From NCBI GenBank assembly GCA_043497085.1, contig JBIEKI010000002.1: a stretch of DNA of 64,000 nt; one strand, 5' to 3'. The notes under the pieces were generated by a model, which saw nothing but the letters and a program-made list of their open reading frames with translations, ran no database searches and was not told where the DNA came from. Shown here piece after piece: positions 26,171 through 34,978 of this stretch. Every line of letters starts with the position of its first letter. Position 1 is the first letter of the stretch. This DNA is from Thalassobacillus sp043497085 (GTDB taxonomy: Bacteria > Bacillota > Bacilli > Bacillales > Halobacillaceae). A program made the position numbers and the translations under genes.

Positions 26171-27664
26171 GTGAGTAAAGCGTTGGAAAAGGATTTTCTC
26201 GATTTATTGAAAGAAAAGGCTTCATATGAAGAAGCACTGGGTTTGATGTTTTGGGATATGCGAACAATGGCGCCAAAAAAAGCAATCGGCAACCGTTCTG
26301 AAGTGATCGGGATGATATCGCAGAAGGTACATCAAATCACTACATCTGATCAGATGAAAGCTTATATTGAGGAATTAGAGGGCAATACGGACAACGAAAT
26401 CATCAAAAAAGCAGTAGAGAAGTCGAAAGAGAGTTACGAACGCAGCGCAAAAATTCCTGCAGAAGAATATAAAGAATACGTCATGCTTCAATCGAATGCA
26501 GAAGCGGTATGGGAAGAGGCAAAAGAGAATGATGATTTCGAAAGCTTCCAGCCTTATCTGGAAAAACTTGTGGCGTACAACCAGAAGTTTGCTGGATACT
26601 GGGGTTACAAAAATCATATTTATGATGCTTTATTGGATAACTATGAACCTGGCGTGACTGTAGCTGTATTGGATGAAGTCTTTCCTAAGGTGAGAAAGTC
26701 ATTGTCAGGACTATTGGAAAAAATCCAACATTCGTCCAGCAAACCAGATCCTTCAGTGCTTCATGGACATTTTCCAAAAGAGAAGCAAGAAAAATTCAGC
26801 CTGGAGATACTTGATCGCATGGGGTATGACTTTCAAGCAGGCAGGCTGGATGAAACTGTCCATCCCTTTGCGATTGGTTTGAATATCAATGATGTCCGGG
26901 TTACGACTAAATACGATGAGAAGGATTTCCGGACAGCAGTATTCGGTACTATCCATGAAGGTGGGCATGCCCTGTATGAACAGAATATTAATCCTGAATT
27001 GGCATTTACACCACTTGCTGACGGTACTTCCATGGGAATTCATGAGTCTCAATCACTCTTTTGGGAAAATTTCATTGCCAGAAGCGAAGCCTTCTGGGAA
27101 AATCATTATGATTTATTTAAATCCTATGCACCTGATTCATTCAGCACACTTGAGTTGTCACCTTTTTATCAAGCAATCAATGAAGTGAAACCATCTTATA
27201 TTCGAATTGAAGCAGATGAACTGACATACCCGTTACATATCATGGTGCGGTATGAACTTGAAAAGGCATTGATTGCCGGAGACATTAAGGTGAAAGACCT
27301 GCCAGAGATATGGAATGATAAAATGGAGGAGTATGTCGGCATCCGTCCTAGAAATAACGCGGAAGGTGTGCTTCAGGATGTCCATTGGGCCGGTGGGAGC
27401 TTCGGTTATTTTCCTTCCTATGCTTTAGGGTATATGTATGCGGCACAATTCTATAACCGGATGGAAAAAGACATTGATTTTGATAAAGTGATACGCGCCG
27501 GAGACTTTACAAGTATCAAAGAGTGGCTTACAGAAAACATCCATCAATATGGAAGTATGAAAAAACCACTGGAAATTCTGTCAGATGTAACTGGAGAACA
27601 ACTAAACCCTGATTATTTGGTGAATTATCTTACAGAAAAATATCGGAAAATATATCAATTCTAA
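26171..27664 (+). CDS. ypwA: Thermostable-type carboxypeptidase, peptidase family M32
   Basis: A zinc metallocarboxypeptidase with broad specificity, cytoplasmic. The HExxH-type motif HEGGHALYEQN with the downstream HESQSLFWENF glutamate, the family-specific EVKPSYIRIEADELTYPLHI and the N-terminal GLMFWDMRTMAPKK are all present. Length 497 aa is typical (B. subtilis YpwA 501). The start is GTG 26171, preceded by AGGGGGAAG; it lies 11 bases after ypsC, so the two may be co-transcribed. Confidence 0.93.
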   Translation: MSKALEKDFLDLLKEKASYEEALGLMFWDMRTMAPKKAIGNRSEVIGMISQKVHQITTSDQMKAYIEELEGNTDNEIIKKAVEKSKESYERSAKIPAEEYKEYVMLQSNAEAVWEEAKENDDFESFQPYLEKLVAYNQKFAGYWGYKNHIYDALLDNYEPGVTVAVLDEVFPKVRKSLSGLLEKIQHSSSKPDPSVLHGHFPKEKQEKFSLEILDRMGYDFQAGRLDETVHPFAIGLNINDVRVTTKYDEKDFRTAVFGTIHEGGHALYEQNINPELAFTPLADGTSMGIHESQSLFWENFIARSEAFWENHYDLFKSYAPDSFSTLELSPFYQAINEVKPSYIRIEADELTYPLHIMVRYELEKALIAGDIKVKDLPEIWNDKMEEYVGIRPRNNAEGVLQDVHWAGGSFGYFPSYALGYMYAAQFYNRMEKDIDFDKVIRAGDFTSIKEWLTENIHQYGSMKKPLEILSDVTGEQLNPDYLVNYLTEKYRKIYQF

Positions 27665-27742
27665 ATAAAGGTAAAGCGATTAATTCCTTGGGTGATAAAA
27701 AGGATGCGATCGCTTTCTTTTATGAAGTCTCTATTAATTTTA

Positions 27743-28325
27743 AGTGTCAATTTTACAGATAAGCTCCCTTTTGCTGAAAACTCAGTTTCGAGAGAAACTG
27801 TTTCTGTTACGGTGGTGAGCGTTTGGAGGGCCGGGAAAGCACTCGCTTTCCATGGGCATGGGGTGAGCTTCCTCAGGCTTCGCCTTGCGGGATCTCACCG
27901 CTCATATTCATCCCATAGGACTTTGAATAAGCTTCTTGAATAAACACCGCACGAAGAAAATGTGTAACATTTTCGAGGAGTCTCGCAATTTCCCGGCTCT
28001 CCTTGCGTTTATAAGAGAAACGGAAACATCCGATATGCAGTTCTTCAACCAAAGGAGAACTACTTATAAAAGCGGGATGTAACCTTCAAGCTCAAGCCAT
28101 ATTATTCGGTGATCGTGGAAGATCTCTTCTGCTTTGCAGGGGTTCGTTTTTCCATCCTTCGGATGGGTTGGTTGGGAAACTGCGAGACTCCCGTGGGAGA
28201 AGGAGCCAGGCGAGACCCCACAGGGAGTGAAACGACCGAGGAGGCTTGCCGGATTCCCCACAGGAAAGCGAGTAGTTTCCCAACCAGCCCTGACTCTTTT
28301 ATGGTAACGAACCTTTAACAGTTAG
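27743..28325. repeat. Composite inverted repeat element, copy 2
   Basis: Left arm 27743-28030 begins GTGTCAATTTTACAGATAAG and shares CTCAGTTTCGAGAGAAACTG, CACTCGCTTTCCATGGGC and CTTCGCCTTGCGGGATCTCA with copy 1. Right arm 28137-28320 is the inverted version (GGAAACTGCGAGACTCCC, AAAGCGAGTAGTTTCCCAAC). The left arm is longer than in the other copies by about 55 bases between CCCATAGGA and GGAGTCTCGC, and the extra part contains GAAAATGT / ACATTTTC. No gene is present. Confidence 0.85.
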
Positions 28326-28348
28326 TTTATAAAAGACTTCTTAAACAG

Positions 28349-28382
28349 AAAACGTCCAGATCTATAGCGATCTGGACGTTTT
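28349..28382 (-). terminator. Terminator of the cytochrome oxidase operon
   Basis: AAAACGTCCAGATC pairs perfectly over 14 bp with GATCTGGACGTTTT around TATAGC. It lies 27 bases after the cbaA stop on the minus strand. Confidence 0.88.
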
Positions 28383-28408
28383 GGTTTGTTACTAGTTATT
28401 AATGTTAA

Positions 28409-30067
28409 TTAATTGTTGCCGATCGGCCATTCGAATGGAGGCGATCCTGGTGGTGAATTTTGAATGATATCGACAAATGGAATTGTGTAGGCAAATGCAA
28501 TCAATACCACCGTAATACCAATCCATAACCTCCAGTTTTCCAGGACAATCGGCGTCGGTTCTGTTCCGGTAGGCGCTTCTGCAATCGGAAACTCTTCTAC
28601 ACCTTTAGGCGCTTTAAAAGTCATATAGAAAAAGTTGTAGAGCATGATCAGGATACCAATGAACAGAATGGAACCACCGATGGCCTGCCCGTACTGATAG
28701 CCAATCCATTCAGCGGCCTGGGCACTGCCCTGGTAATCTGAAAAAGCGGATCTTCTCGGAGCCCCAAGCAATCCTGCCAAATGCATGGATCCTGACATGA
28801 AGAACATCCCGACCAGCCAGACGATCGTTTGAGTCATTCCGAGTGTATTGATTTTTTTGTCGATTTTTCTACCGGTAAGGACAGGTACCAGCCAGTAGCT
28901 GATTCCAAAGAATGTGAGAATGACAGTAGTTGCTAAAGTCAAATGGAAATGACCTGTTACCCAAATGGTGTTATGGACAACCTGGTTCATCTGGTTAGAT
29001 GCATTAATGATACCGCCTGCTCCCGCTGGAATAAAAGCAACCATCCCCATAAACGGTGCAAAGAAACGAACATCTTTCCATGGCAGGTGGCGCAGCCATC
29101 CGAACAATCCGGTATATCCTTTTTGCCTTCCAGTGATTTCGAATGTTGCGAACATGGAGAAGGCAGTTAACAAGGATGGGATGACTACAGCAAATGTCAG
29201 AACAACTTGAATGTATTTCCACATTGGATCAATACCAGGTTCTAATAGCTGGTGATGGAATCCGACTGGAATGGAAAATATCAAGAATAAAATAAAGGCA
29301 AGACGTGCAAGTGAATCACTGAATATCTTACCTCCGATAATTTTCGGCAGGATGGCATACCATGCCATATAAGCAGGCAGCAGCCAGAAGTACACTAATG
29401 GATGGCCGAAATACCAGAATAACGTACGGCTGACCAGGATATTCATACTATCGACTAATCCCATTGACCAAGGAATGAATTGGATAAGTACCGTAGCAGC
29501 TACCCCAAGTGTACAAATAAACCACATCAGCATATTAATGACGACCATGAACGCAAGCAGTGGTGAATGCTCACCAGGATGTTCTTTTTTCCATTTATAT
29601 AATTGACGGAAATTGACAAAGCAGGCAATCCAGGATCCGACTATGACGAAGGTAAGACCAAAATAAAAGATTGGATGAGCTTTCAACGGAGCATAGAATG
29701 TATAAAGGACGCTGGCCTTTCCTAATAAAATCATGATAGCGCTTGCGGTGGTACCAATCAGCATTACCCAAAAAGATGCCCAACCCCACTTGCGCTGTTT
29801 ATTTGTCATGCCTACTGTTTTAGTCATGAGAGCAAACTGGAAGCCGATAATGAAAAATGTAGTGAGTACAAGACCGAGAATGACACCATGTACCGTCAAT
29901 ATTTGATAATAACCAATGCCAAACGGAAGAGTGAAGTTACCGGTACGTACTAATGTCTGTAATAACCCCATCAGTCCACCGATAAGTAACGAAATGAACG
30001 TCACCCACATAAAAGACATGACCAACTTTGAATCTGATTTATTTAATCCTGTTTTTTCTGCTATCAT
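28409..30067 (-). CDS. cbaA: ba3-type cytochrome c oxidase subunit I
   Basis: Catalytic subunit of a B-type heme-copper oxidase that reduces oxygen and pumps protons at the membrane. HGVILGLVLTTFF carries a low-spin heme ligand; FWYFGHPLVYFWLLPAYMAWY has the histidine-tyrosine pair of the active site; HHQLLEPGIDP has the CuB histidines; VTGHFHLTLATTVI has the remaining heme ligands. It has 12-13 hydrophobic spans and the short loops of the ba3 group. Length 552 aa. ATG 30067 overlaps the subunit II stop in an ATGA, so they are coupled. Confidence 0.94.
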   Translation of the reverse strand: MIAEKTGLNKSDSKLVMSFMWVTFISLLIGGLMGLLQTLVRTGNFTLPFGIGYYQILTVHGVILGLVLTTFFIIGFQFALMTKTVGMTNKQRKWGWASFWVMLIGTTASAIMILLGKASVLYTFYAPLKAHPIFYFGLTFVIVGSWIACFVNFRQLYKWKKEHPGEHSPLLAFMVVINMLMWFICTLGVAATVLIQFIPWSMGLVDSMNILVSRTLFWYFGHPLVYFWLLPAYMAWYAILPKIIGGKIFSDSLARLAFILFLIFSIPVGFHHQLLEPGIDPMWKYIQVVLTFAVVIPSLLTAFSMFATFEITGRQKGYTGLFGWLRHLPWKDVRFFAPFMGMVAFIPAGAGGIINASNQMNQVVHNTIWVTGHFHLTLATTVILTFFGISYWLVPVLTGRKIDKKINTLGMTQTIVWLVGMFFMSGSMHLAGLLGAPRRSAFSDYQGSAQAAEWIGYQYGQAIGGSILFIGILIMLYNFFYMTFKAPKGVEEFPIAEAPTGTEPTPIVLENWRLWIGITVVLIAFAYTIPFVDIIQNSPPGSPPFEWPIGNN

Positions 30068-30570
30068 TCTTCATACACCTCCACGGTTGCTGTCATCAAG
30101 TGGTGGCCGGTACCACAATATTCATTACATATCAGCGTATAAGTTCCAGGGTTATCCAATGTAGTTTCCAGTGTGGAGATATAGCCTGGTTCCAGCATCA
30201 TGTTGACATTAGTACCGGCTAGTTGAAAACCGTGAATGACGTCTTTAGTCGTAGCCTGAAACATAACTTTTGATCCCGCAGGAATTCGGATCTTACGGAT
30301 GGCATTACCATCTTCGTCCTTTCCGAAGTCATAATTGAAAGCGGAAGCAAGCACATTCAAGGTATATTCCTTTTCTCCGAGCTTCTGCAAGCCAAGATTA
30401 TCTTCTTTAAATGCTTCGTGTGCCTGGACGTTAGTCGGATCCAGCGTCACCATACAGCTTGGCGGCTGGGTTCCCTGGTAGAAAGCTCCTACCCCAAGAA
30501 CAATTAAGAAAATGAGTAGTGTTCCAACCCCTGCTCCCATCCAGATTTTTTCGTATTTATGCAGATGCAT
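30064..30570 (-). CDS. cbaB: ba3-type cytochrome c oxidase subunit II (CuA)
   Basis: The electron entry subunit. One N-terminal membrane span (WMGAGVGTLLIFLIVLGVGA) anchors a cupredoxin domain exposed outside. The CuA ligands are seen in VIHGFQLAGTNVNM (His) and CNEYCGTGHHLM (C-x3-C, His, Met). Length 168 aa fits ba3 subunit II, much shorter than the caa3 type. Middle gene of a minus-strand operon between subunit IIa and subunit I. Confidence 0.94.
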   Translation of the reverse strand: MHLHKYEKIWMGAGVGTLLIFLIVLGVGAFYQGTQPPSCMVTLDPTNVQAHEAFKEDNLGLQKLGEKEYTLNVLASAFNYDFGKDEDGNAIRKIRIPAGSKVMFQATTKDVIHGFQLAGTNVNMMLEPGYISTLETTLDNPGTYTLICNEYCGTGHHLMTATVEVYEE

Positions 30571-30600
30571 CGTAATCCCCCTCTTTACGTATCAAAATTA

Positions 30601-30750
30601 TTATCTTGCTAAAAACAGGCCAAAGACAGCCAGCCAGGATAACACTAAAAATCCCCCAACAATGGAAACCGACACCAATGTTCCCTTTAAGTTGGGTTCT
30701 TGGGTGCTGTGCTCAGTTTCTGTTTGTTGTTTCAGATTTGTGCTAGGCAT
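30601..30750 (-). CDS. Cytochrome c oxidase subunit IIa, 49 aa
   Basis: ATG 30750 follows GAAAGGAGTG on the minus strand. The product has a polar head rich in Gln/Thr/Glu and one membrane helix (LVSVSIVGGFLVLSWLAVFG), ending FLAR. This size, topology and location immediately before subunit II match the small subunit IIa of ba3 oxidases (CbaD in Thermus), whose helix fills the place of the second subunit II span. It is the first gene of the operon. Confidence 0.85.
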   Translation of the reverse strand: MPSTNLKQQTETEHSTQEPNLKGTLVSVSIVGGFLVLSWLAVFGLFLAR

Positions 30751-31140
30751 TTTTGCCCACTCCTTTCAAATTTTTGTTGGTTTGTTAATAACTATCTTAC
30801 AGCAATTTTATGTGAAATCACCCTGTAATTCACATTTTTCACAAAGTGTTCAATAACAACTGAAAACACTGTAAATAAAGGGTTTATGTGTGATGTAAAT
30901 CATTTTACACCCTGTAAATTTGTACACTTTGTGAAAAGTTAAAAACGTTTACCACAACATACAAAAGAGGGCAATCACAGTATTCTATATAAATGTGAAG
31001 AAATTTAGAACTTTTTACTTATGTTTATGTGGGAAGACTCTTAAAAATCGTTCTGCTAAACCAATTTATTCTAACAAGAGAGGGGTTCTCAACTATTAGT
31101 TGTAAATTAAAAAGAGAGCAAAACCTTAAAGGATGAATGA
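30751..31140. promoter_or_regulatory. Regulatory region between the oxidase operon and the SDR gene
   Basis: About 390 bases without a gene. TTTTCACAAAGTGT (30836-30849) and ACACTTTGTGAAAA (30924-30937) are exact inverse copies 74 bases apart, each containing TTTGTGAAA, close to the ResD site TTTGTGAAT and to Rex half sites. CACCCTGTAA occurs twice as a direct repeat (30819, 30908). TGTGATGTAAATCATT (30889-30904) partly fits an Fnr box. All suggest oxygen or redox control of the oxidase operon; which regulator is inference. Confidence 0.55.
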
Positions 31141-31176
31141 TATAATGGTGAAAAATAACAGATAGGGGGAAACGTA

Positions 31177-31944
31177 ATGTTTTTACCAAGTTTTGAACTG
31201 ACGAATAAATTAGCTGTAGTAACAGGTGCTACCAAGGGAATCGGAAAAGCAATTGCGTTGTCATTTGCAGAAGCTGGAGCTGATGTAGTATTGATCGCCC
31301 GTTCCGAAGAGCAATTAGAAGAAGTGAAGCGTTCCATTGAAAGTTTAGGAAAGAAAGCGTTTATAATCCAGGCGGATGTGAATGCTTATGATTATATTAT
31401 GGAAAAGGCAGACACTATAATAGGTGAGCGCCAATTGGATATATGGGTTAATAACGCAGGTATGAATATACGCAGTGAGGCACTGGAAGTAACAGAAAAT
31501 GAATGGGATCAAATTGTATCCACAAATATGAAGAGTGCTTTTTTCTTATCTCAGTATGCCGCCAAAAAGATGAAGGACAACCAGGCAGGCAAAATCATCA
31601 ATATATCTTCGGTAGGGGGACATACAGCTTTAAGAACGGGTGTTGTTTACGCTATGACTAAAAGTGCTCTGATACAAATGACTAAAAATTTAGCTATGGA
31701 GTGGGGAAAGCATAATATTAATGTGAATGCTATTGGACCGTGGTACTTCCCAACCGCTTTAACAGAAAAACTTCTGCAGGATGAAGATTATGTTCAGGAT
31801 ATCTTAGCCCGCACACCACTTAAACGGATCGGGAAATTGTCTGAACTGGCGGGTGCAGCAGTATTTTTGGCCTCTGAAGCCGGAGATTACATGACCGGAC
31901 AAACTTTATTCGTGGATGGTGGAATGACCATTTACGGTTTTTAA
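31177..31944 (+). CDS. Short-chain dehydrogenase/reductase (SDR)
   Basis: An NAD(P)-dependent oxidoreductase with the classical SDR fold. VVTGATKGIGKAIALSFAEA is the TGxxxGxG cofactor loop, NNAGMN follows, and the catalytic S/Y/K are in NISSVGGHTALRTGVVYAMTKSAL. The end, GQTLFVDGGMTIYGF, is usual. The pattern fits gluconate 5-dehydrogenase or FabG-like enzymes, but the substrate cannot be read. GATAGGGGGAAAC precedes ATG 31177. Single gene with its own terminator. Confidence 0.9.
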   Translation: MFLPSFELTNKLAVVTGATKGIGKAIALSFAEAGADVVLIARSEEQLEEVKRSIESLGKKAFIIQADVNAYDYIMEKADTIIGERQLDIWVNNAGMNIRSEALEVTENEWDQIVSTNMKSAFFLSQYAAKKMKDNQAGKIINISSVGGHTALRTGVVYAMTKSALIQMTKNLAMEWGKHNINVNAIGPWYFPTALTEKLLQDEDYVQDILARTPLKRIGKLSELAGAAVFLASEAGDYMTGQTLFVDGGMTIYGF

Positions 31945-31961
31945 CAGCTTATTGATTACAT

Positions 31962-31988
31962 AATCCCGCACTGCGGGATTTTTTTCTG
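31962..31988 (+). terminator. Terminator of the SDR gene
   Basis: AATCCCGC and GCGGGATT pair around ACT, followed by a T run. Confidence 0.88.
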
Positions 31989-32148
31989 TTCTCCGGTGTC
32001 CAAACTCAATAGAGCAGGTTCAGCGTAGTGTTTAGGAAGTCGATAACACGGCACTGTCGGCATGATGGTGCGGATTGCCTGTTTTTTACTCCTGGATATA
32101 CATAAATACCATAATGAGACACAATATAAGCATAAAAAAGGAGAACAC

Positions 32149-33234
32149 ATGGCTTATATACTTTCGATCGGGAAAAGTGAACCTCCATATGAAATAGCAC
32201 AAACGCAGGTAAAAGGCTTAGTCGAATCGTTATTTCCATTATCCGAACGTGACAAACAGCGATTACTTCCTGTTTTTGATAATTCGATGATAGAAAAACG
32301 ACAATTTATCGTGGATGAGGAATGGTTTAAACAACCACACGGCATGCGTGAAAGAAATGAGATTTATATACAGGAAGCTTATCGTCATTCGCTTCATGCG
32401 ATTGATGAATGTTTGGGGAATGAGCTGTTTCTTACTGAAGCAGTTAGTTTTGAAGAAATTGATATGATTTGTTTCGTCTCCACTACCGGCCTTGCCACAC
32501 CTTCTATGGAAGCTAGAGTAATGAATGCAAGATCTTTTCGTGAAGATGTAAAGCGGGTTCCTATATTCGGTTTAGGTTGTGCCGGAGGGGTCAGCGGTCT
32601 GGCAAGAGCCTATGATTGGGTAAAAGCTTATCCTGAAAAGAATGTGCTTGTGATCAACGTAGAACTGTGCAGTCTGACTTTTCAAAAAACAGATTCCAAA
32701 AAAAGCAACTTCGTCGGAACCGCATTATTCGGTGACGGCATTAGTGCTGTGCTAGTAGCTGGTTCTAAATCCAAACTGTTGGAAAAAAAGAAGCGAACCG
32801 TACCAGTCATGGATGGAACAAGTTCAAAGACCAAAAAAGACTCTATCGATATCATGGGATGGGAAATTACAGATACCGGTTTTGAAGTTATATTTAATAA
32901 AAGTATTCCCCACTTAGTTAAAGATTTTTGGAAAACACATGTCCAAAACTTTCTGAGCGAACGGGGAATGCAACAGGAAGAGCTGCCGTTTTTTGTTGCT
33001 CATCCAGGCGGCAAAAAGGTACTTGAAGCTTATCAGGAAGTGTTACAGCTGGATCAAGAAGCTTTCAGGGAATCGTATCACGTATTATCAAGGCATGGAA
33101 ATATGTCGTCTGTTACTGTTTGCTATGTTTTATATGAGTATATGAAATCATTCCCCGAGGCCGGGACGAAGTCTCTAATGGCTGCCCTGGGGCCAGGATT
33201 CAGTTCTGAGTTGATCAGTTTGGAGTGGTATTGA
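32149..33234 (+). CDS. bcsA: Type III polyketide synthase BcsA/BpsA
   Basis: A chalcone-synthase-like enzyme; the B. subtilis homologue makes triketide and tetraketide alkylpyrones from long-chain acyl-CoA and malonyl-CoA. The triad is intact: Cys144 in FGLGCAGGVSG, His285 in AHPGGKKVLEAY and Asn318 in SRHGNMSS. ATG 32149 lies after AAAAAGGAG; the longer frame from 32062 has no ribosome site. Length 361 aa (B. subtilis 365). The stop overlaps the start of ypbQ (TGATG), the usual pair. Confidence 0.93.
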   Translation: MAYILSIGKSEPPYEIAQTQVKGLVESLFPLSERDKQRLLPVFDNSMIEKRQFIVDEEWFKQPHGMRERNEIYIQEAYRHSLHAIDECLGNELFLTEAVSFEEIDMICFVSTTGLATPSMEARVMNARSFREDVKRVPIFGLGCAGGVSGLARAYDWVKAYPEKNVLVINVELCSLTFQKTDSKKSNFVGTALFGDGISAVLVAGSKSKLLEKKKRTVPVMDGTSSKTKKDSIDIMGWEITDTGFEVIFNKSIPHLVKDFWKTHVQNFLSERGMQQEELPFFVAHPGGKKVLEAYQEVLQLDQEAFRESYHVLSRHGNMSSVTVCYVLYEYMKSFPEAGTKSLMAALGPGFSSELISLEWY

Positions 33235-33761
33235 TGCCGGTAGTATTGATGATTCTTTTTGGAGCGATCGTATTGCAGCGTATAGTTGAATTGTTCATTG
33301 CAAAAGCTAACCAGCGGTGGGCTTTGATGCATGGGGGAAAAGAACATGGTAAACAACATTATAAATGGTTCATTTTCGTCCACACGATATTCTTTATCAG
33401 CATGTATATCGAGTCTTCTATATTTTTTGATGGTTGGAGACCGAAAGCTTTCATCGGGTTATTTATAGCTTTTTCTTTTCTACAATTATTCAGGGTCTGG
33501 TGCATCCTCTCTTTGGGGAGGTACTGGAATACCAGGGTAATAGTCATACCTGGGCACGAATTGGTAGCGAAAGGTCCTTACAAGCTTTTCAAACATCCGA
33601 ATTATTGGGTGGTTCTACTGGAATTCATCATCATACCATTACTTTTCCAGGCTTATGTAACAGCGGTGATCTTTCCTATCCTGCATCTGTTACTTTTGAA
33701 GATCAGAATCCCTGTTGAAGAAAAAGCGCTAAAAGAATCTAATGGAGCGCTTCAATTGTGA
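33234..33761 (+). CDS. ypbQ: YpbQ/BpsB, membrane isoprenylcysteine-methyltransferase-like protein
   Basis: An integral membrane methyltransferase of the ICMT-like family, about 5 spans over 175 residues. In B. subtilis the partner of BcsA methylates the hydroxyl of alkylpyrones. GPYKLFKHPNYWVVLLEF is the hallmark GPYxxxRHPxY-type motif for SAM and product binding. Start ATG 33234 overlaps the bcsA stop by one base, so translation is coupled. Product location is likely the membrane because both substrate and enzyme are lipophilic. Confidence 0.9.
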   Translation: MPVVLMILFGAIVLQRIVELFIAKANQRWALMHGGKEHGKQHYKWFIFVHTIFFISMYIESSIFFDGWRPKAFIGLFIAFSFLQLFRVWCILSLGRYWNTRVIVIPGHELVAKGPYKLFKHPNYWVVLLEFIIIPLLFQAYVTAVIFPILHLLLLKIRIPVEEKALKESNGALQL

Positions 33762-33789
33762 CAATAATTCGTACAATTTTGATTATTAA

Positions 33790-33845
33790 TTGCAAAGCAA
33801 AAAAAGCTTTGCTATAATTCTAGTTAGAAATGAAAATCATTATCA
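33790..33845 (+). promoter_or_regulatory. Sigma-A promoter with a Fur box
   Basis: TTGCAA (33790-33795), 17 bases, TATAAT (33813-33818). TGAAAATCATTATCA at 33831-33845 matches the Bacillus Fur 7-1-7 box TGATAATnATTATCA at all but one fixed position. It lies just after the expected start, where Fur binding would block transcription. This predicts iron repression of the following small gene. Confidence 0.8.
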
Positions 33846-33868
33846 ATTGTAGAAAAGAGGTTCTGCAT

Positions 33869-34042
33869 ATGATTTTTTTGATCGGTTTGACGATATCGGT
33901 ATACACCTTACTGATGGTTTATATTTTAGGTAAATTGAACTCGCCAACGGCACAACGGTTTATTAACTTTAAAAAACACCATTCGGATAAAAGTATGGAA
34001 CAGAGACAAAAGCAATATGAGCATATTCTCTCAGCCAGGTGA
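33869..34042 (+). CDS. Small single-span membrane protein, predicted iron-repressed
   Basis: ATG 33869 follows AAAAGAGG. The 57-aa product has one N-terminal helix (IFLIGLTISVYTLLMVYILG) and a basic, hydrophilic cytoplasmic tail (NFKKHHSDKSMEQRQKQYEH). No family is recognised. Its own promoter with Fur box and its own terminator make it a one-gene iron-starvation unit. The longer in-frame start at 33830 would lie inside the operator and is rejected. Confidence 0.75.
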   Translation: MIFLIGLTISVYTLLMVYILGKLNSPTAQRFINFKKHHSDKSMEQRQKQYEHILSAR

Positions 34043-34066
34043 CCTACACCTGGCTTTCTTTTTTGT
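34033..34066 (+). terminator. Terminator of the small Fur-box gene
   Basis: AGCCAGGTG pairs with CACCTGGCT around ACCTA, followed by TTCTTTTTT. The stop codon lies in the stem. Confidence 0.88.
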
Positions 34067-34098
34067 TATAATGGAATAAACTCGAAGGGTGAAGGATC

Positions 34099-34941
34099 AT
34101 GTCGAATGTTATAACCGTGGCGCAAGCGAAACAATGGTCTGAAGAAAAGAAAGTGGTATTTGCGGATTGTCGCTTTGATTTGAGTGATCCCGATAAAGGA
34201 CAGCGAATGTACGACGAGGGGCATTTACCAGGTGCTGTTTATTTTGATTTAGAAAAATCATTGAGCGGAGAAATTAAGCAACATGGGGGAAGACATCCTT
34301 TGCCAGAATTGGAGTCTTTTCAAGAGACGCTTGCCAATGCAGGTATCGACAGAGAAACGTTGGTCATTGCTTATGATCAGAATCGCAGCGTCATGGCTGC
34401 AAGAATGTTATGGTTATTGAAATATGTGGGCCACGGGGAGGTATATCTGCTGGATGGCGGTATGGATGCCTGGACAAATGCAGGCTTACCTTTAGAGAAA
34501 GAAGCACCACGTTTGGAACGGACAGCCAGCTATCCCATCGAATTACAACCTGATATGGCCTGTGGAGAAGCCTATGTCAGAGCTAGACAGGAAGAGAAAG
34601 ATACCGCGCTTGTTGATTCCCGGAGTTTTGAACGTTATGCAGGGTGGAAAGAGCCGATAGACATAAAGAGCGGCCATATCCCTGGTGCGGTACAATATGA
34701 TTGGGTGGACGTCTACAAAAAAGATGGCACATGGAAATCTAAAGCAGAATTACAACAGCATTTTCAAGAATTGTCCGATCAGAAAGAAATCATTGTTTAT
34801 TGTGGGTCTGGCGTTACTGCTGCCTCCAATGTTATTGGTTTATGGGAAGCAGGGATGGATCAGGTTAAGTTATATGTCGGTAGTTTCAGCGATTGGATTT
34901 CGTATCAGGAAAATGAAGTGGCGACGGTAGACAAGCAATAA
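34099..34941 (+). CDS. Tandem rhodanese sulfurtransferase (SseA-like)
   Basis: A 280-aa protein with two rhodanese domains, as in 3-mercaptopyruvate and thiosulfate sulfurtransferases. The first domain (FADCRFDLSDPDKG, GAVYFDLE) is structural; the second carries the active loop IVYCGSGVTA with the persulfide cysteine (about residue 240). The loop CGSGVTA is that of mercaptopyruvate enzymes. Start ATG 34099 follows AAGGGTGAAGG. Cytoplasmic, sulfur-transfer or cyanide-detoxification role; substrate is inference. Confidence 0.9.
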   Translation: MSNVITVAQAKQWSEEKKVVFADCRFDLSDPDKGQRMYDEGHLPGAVYFDLEKSLSGEIKQHGGRHPLPELESFQETLANAGIDRETLVIAYDQNRSVMAARMLWLLKYVGHGEVYLLDGGMDAWTNAGLPLEKEAPRLERTASYPIELQPDMACGEAYVRARQEEKDTALVDSRSFERYAGWKEPIDIKSGHIPGAVQYDWVDVYKKDGTWKSKAELQQHFQELSDQKEIIVYCGSGVTAASNVIGLWEAGMDQVKLYVGSFSDWISYQENEVATVDKQ

Positions 34942-34978
34942 TTATGAGAGAAAAACTCAGACCAGAGGGTGGCGGTGC

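Noticed and set aside
27665..27730. Possible terminator after the M32 carboxypeptidase gene
   Set aside because: AAAGCGAT and ATCGCTTT can pair but are 30 bases apart with a weak T run; too loose to list.
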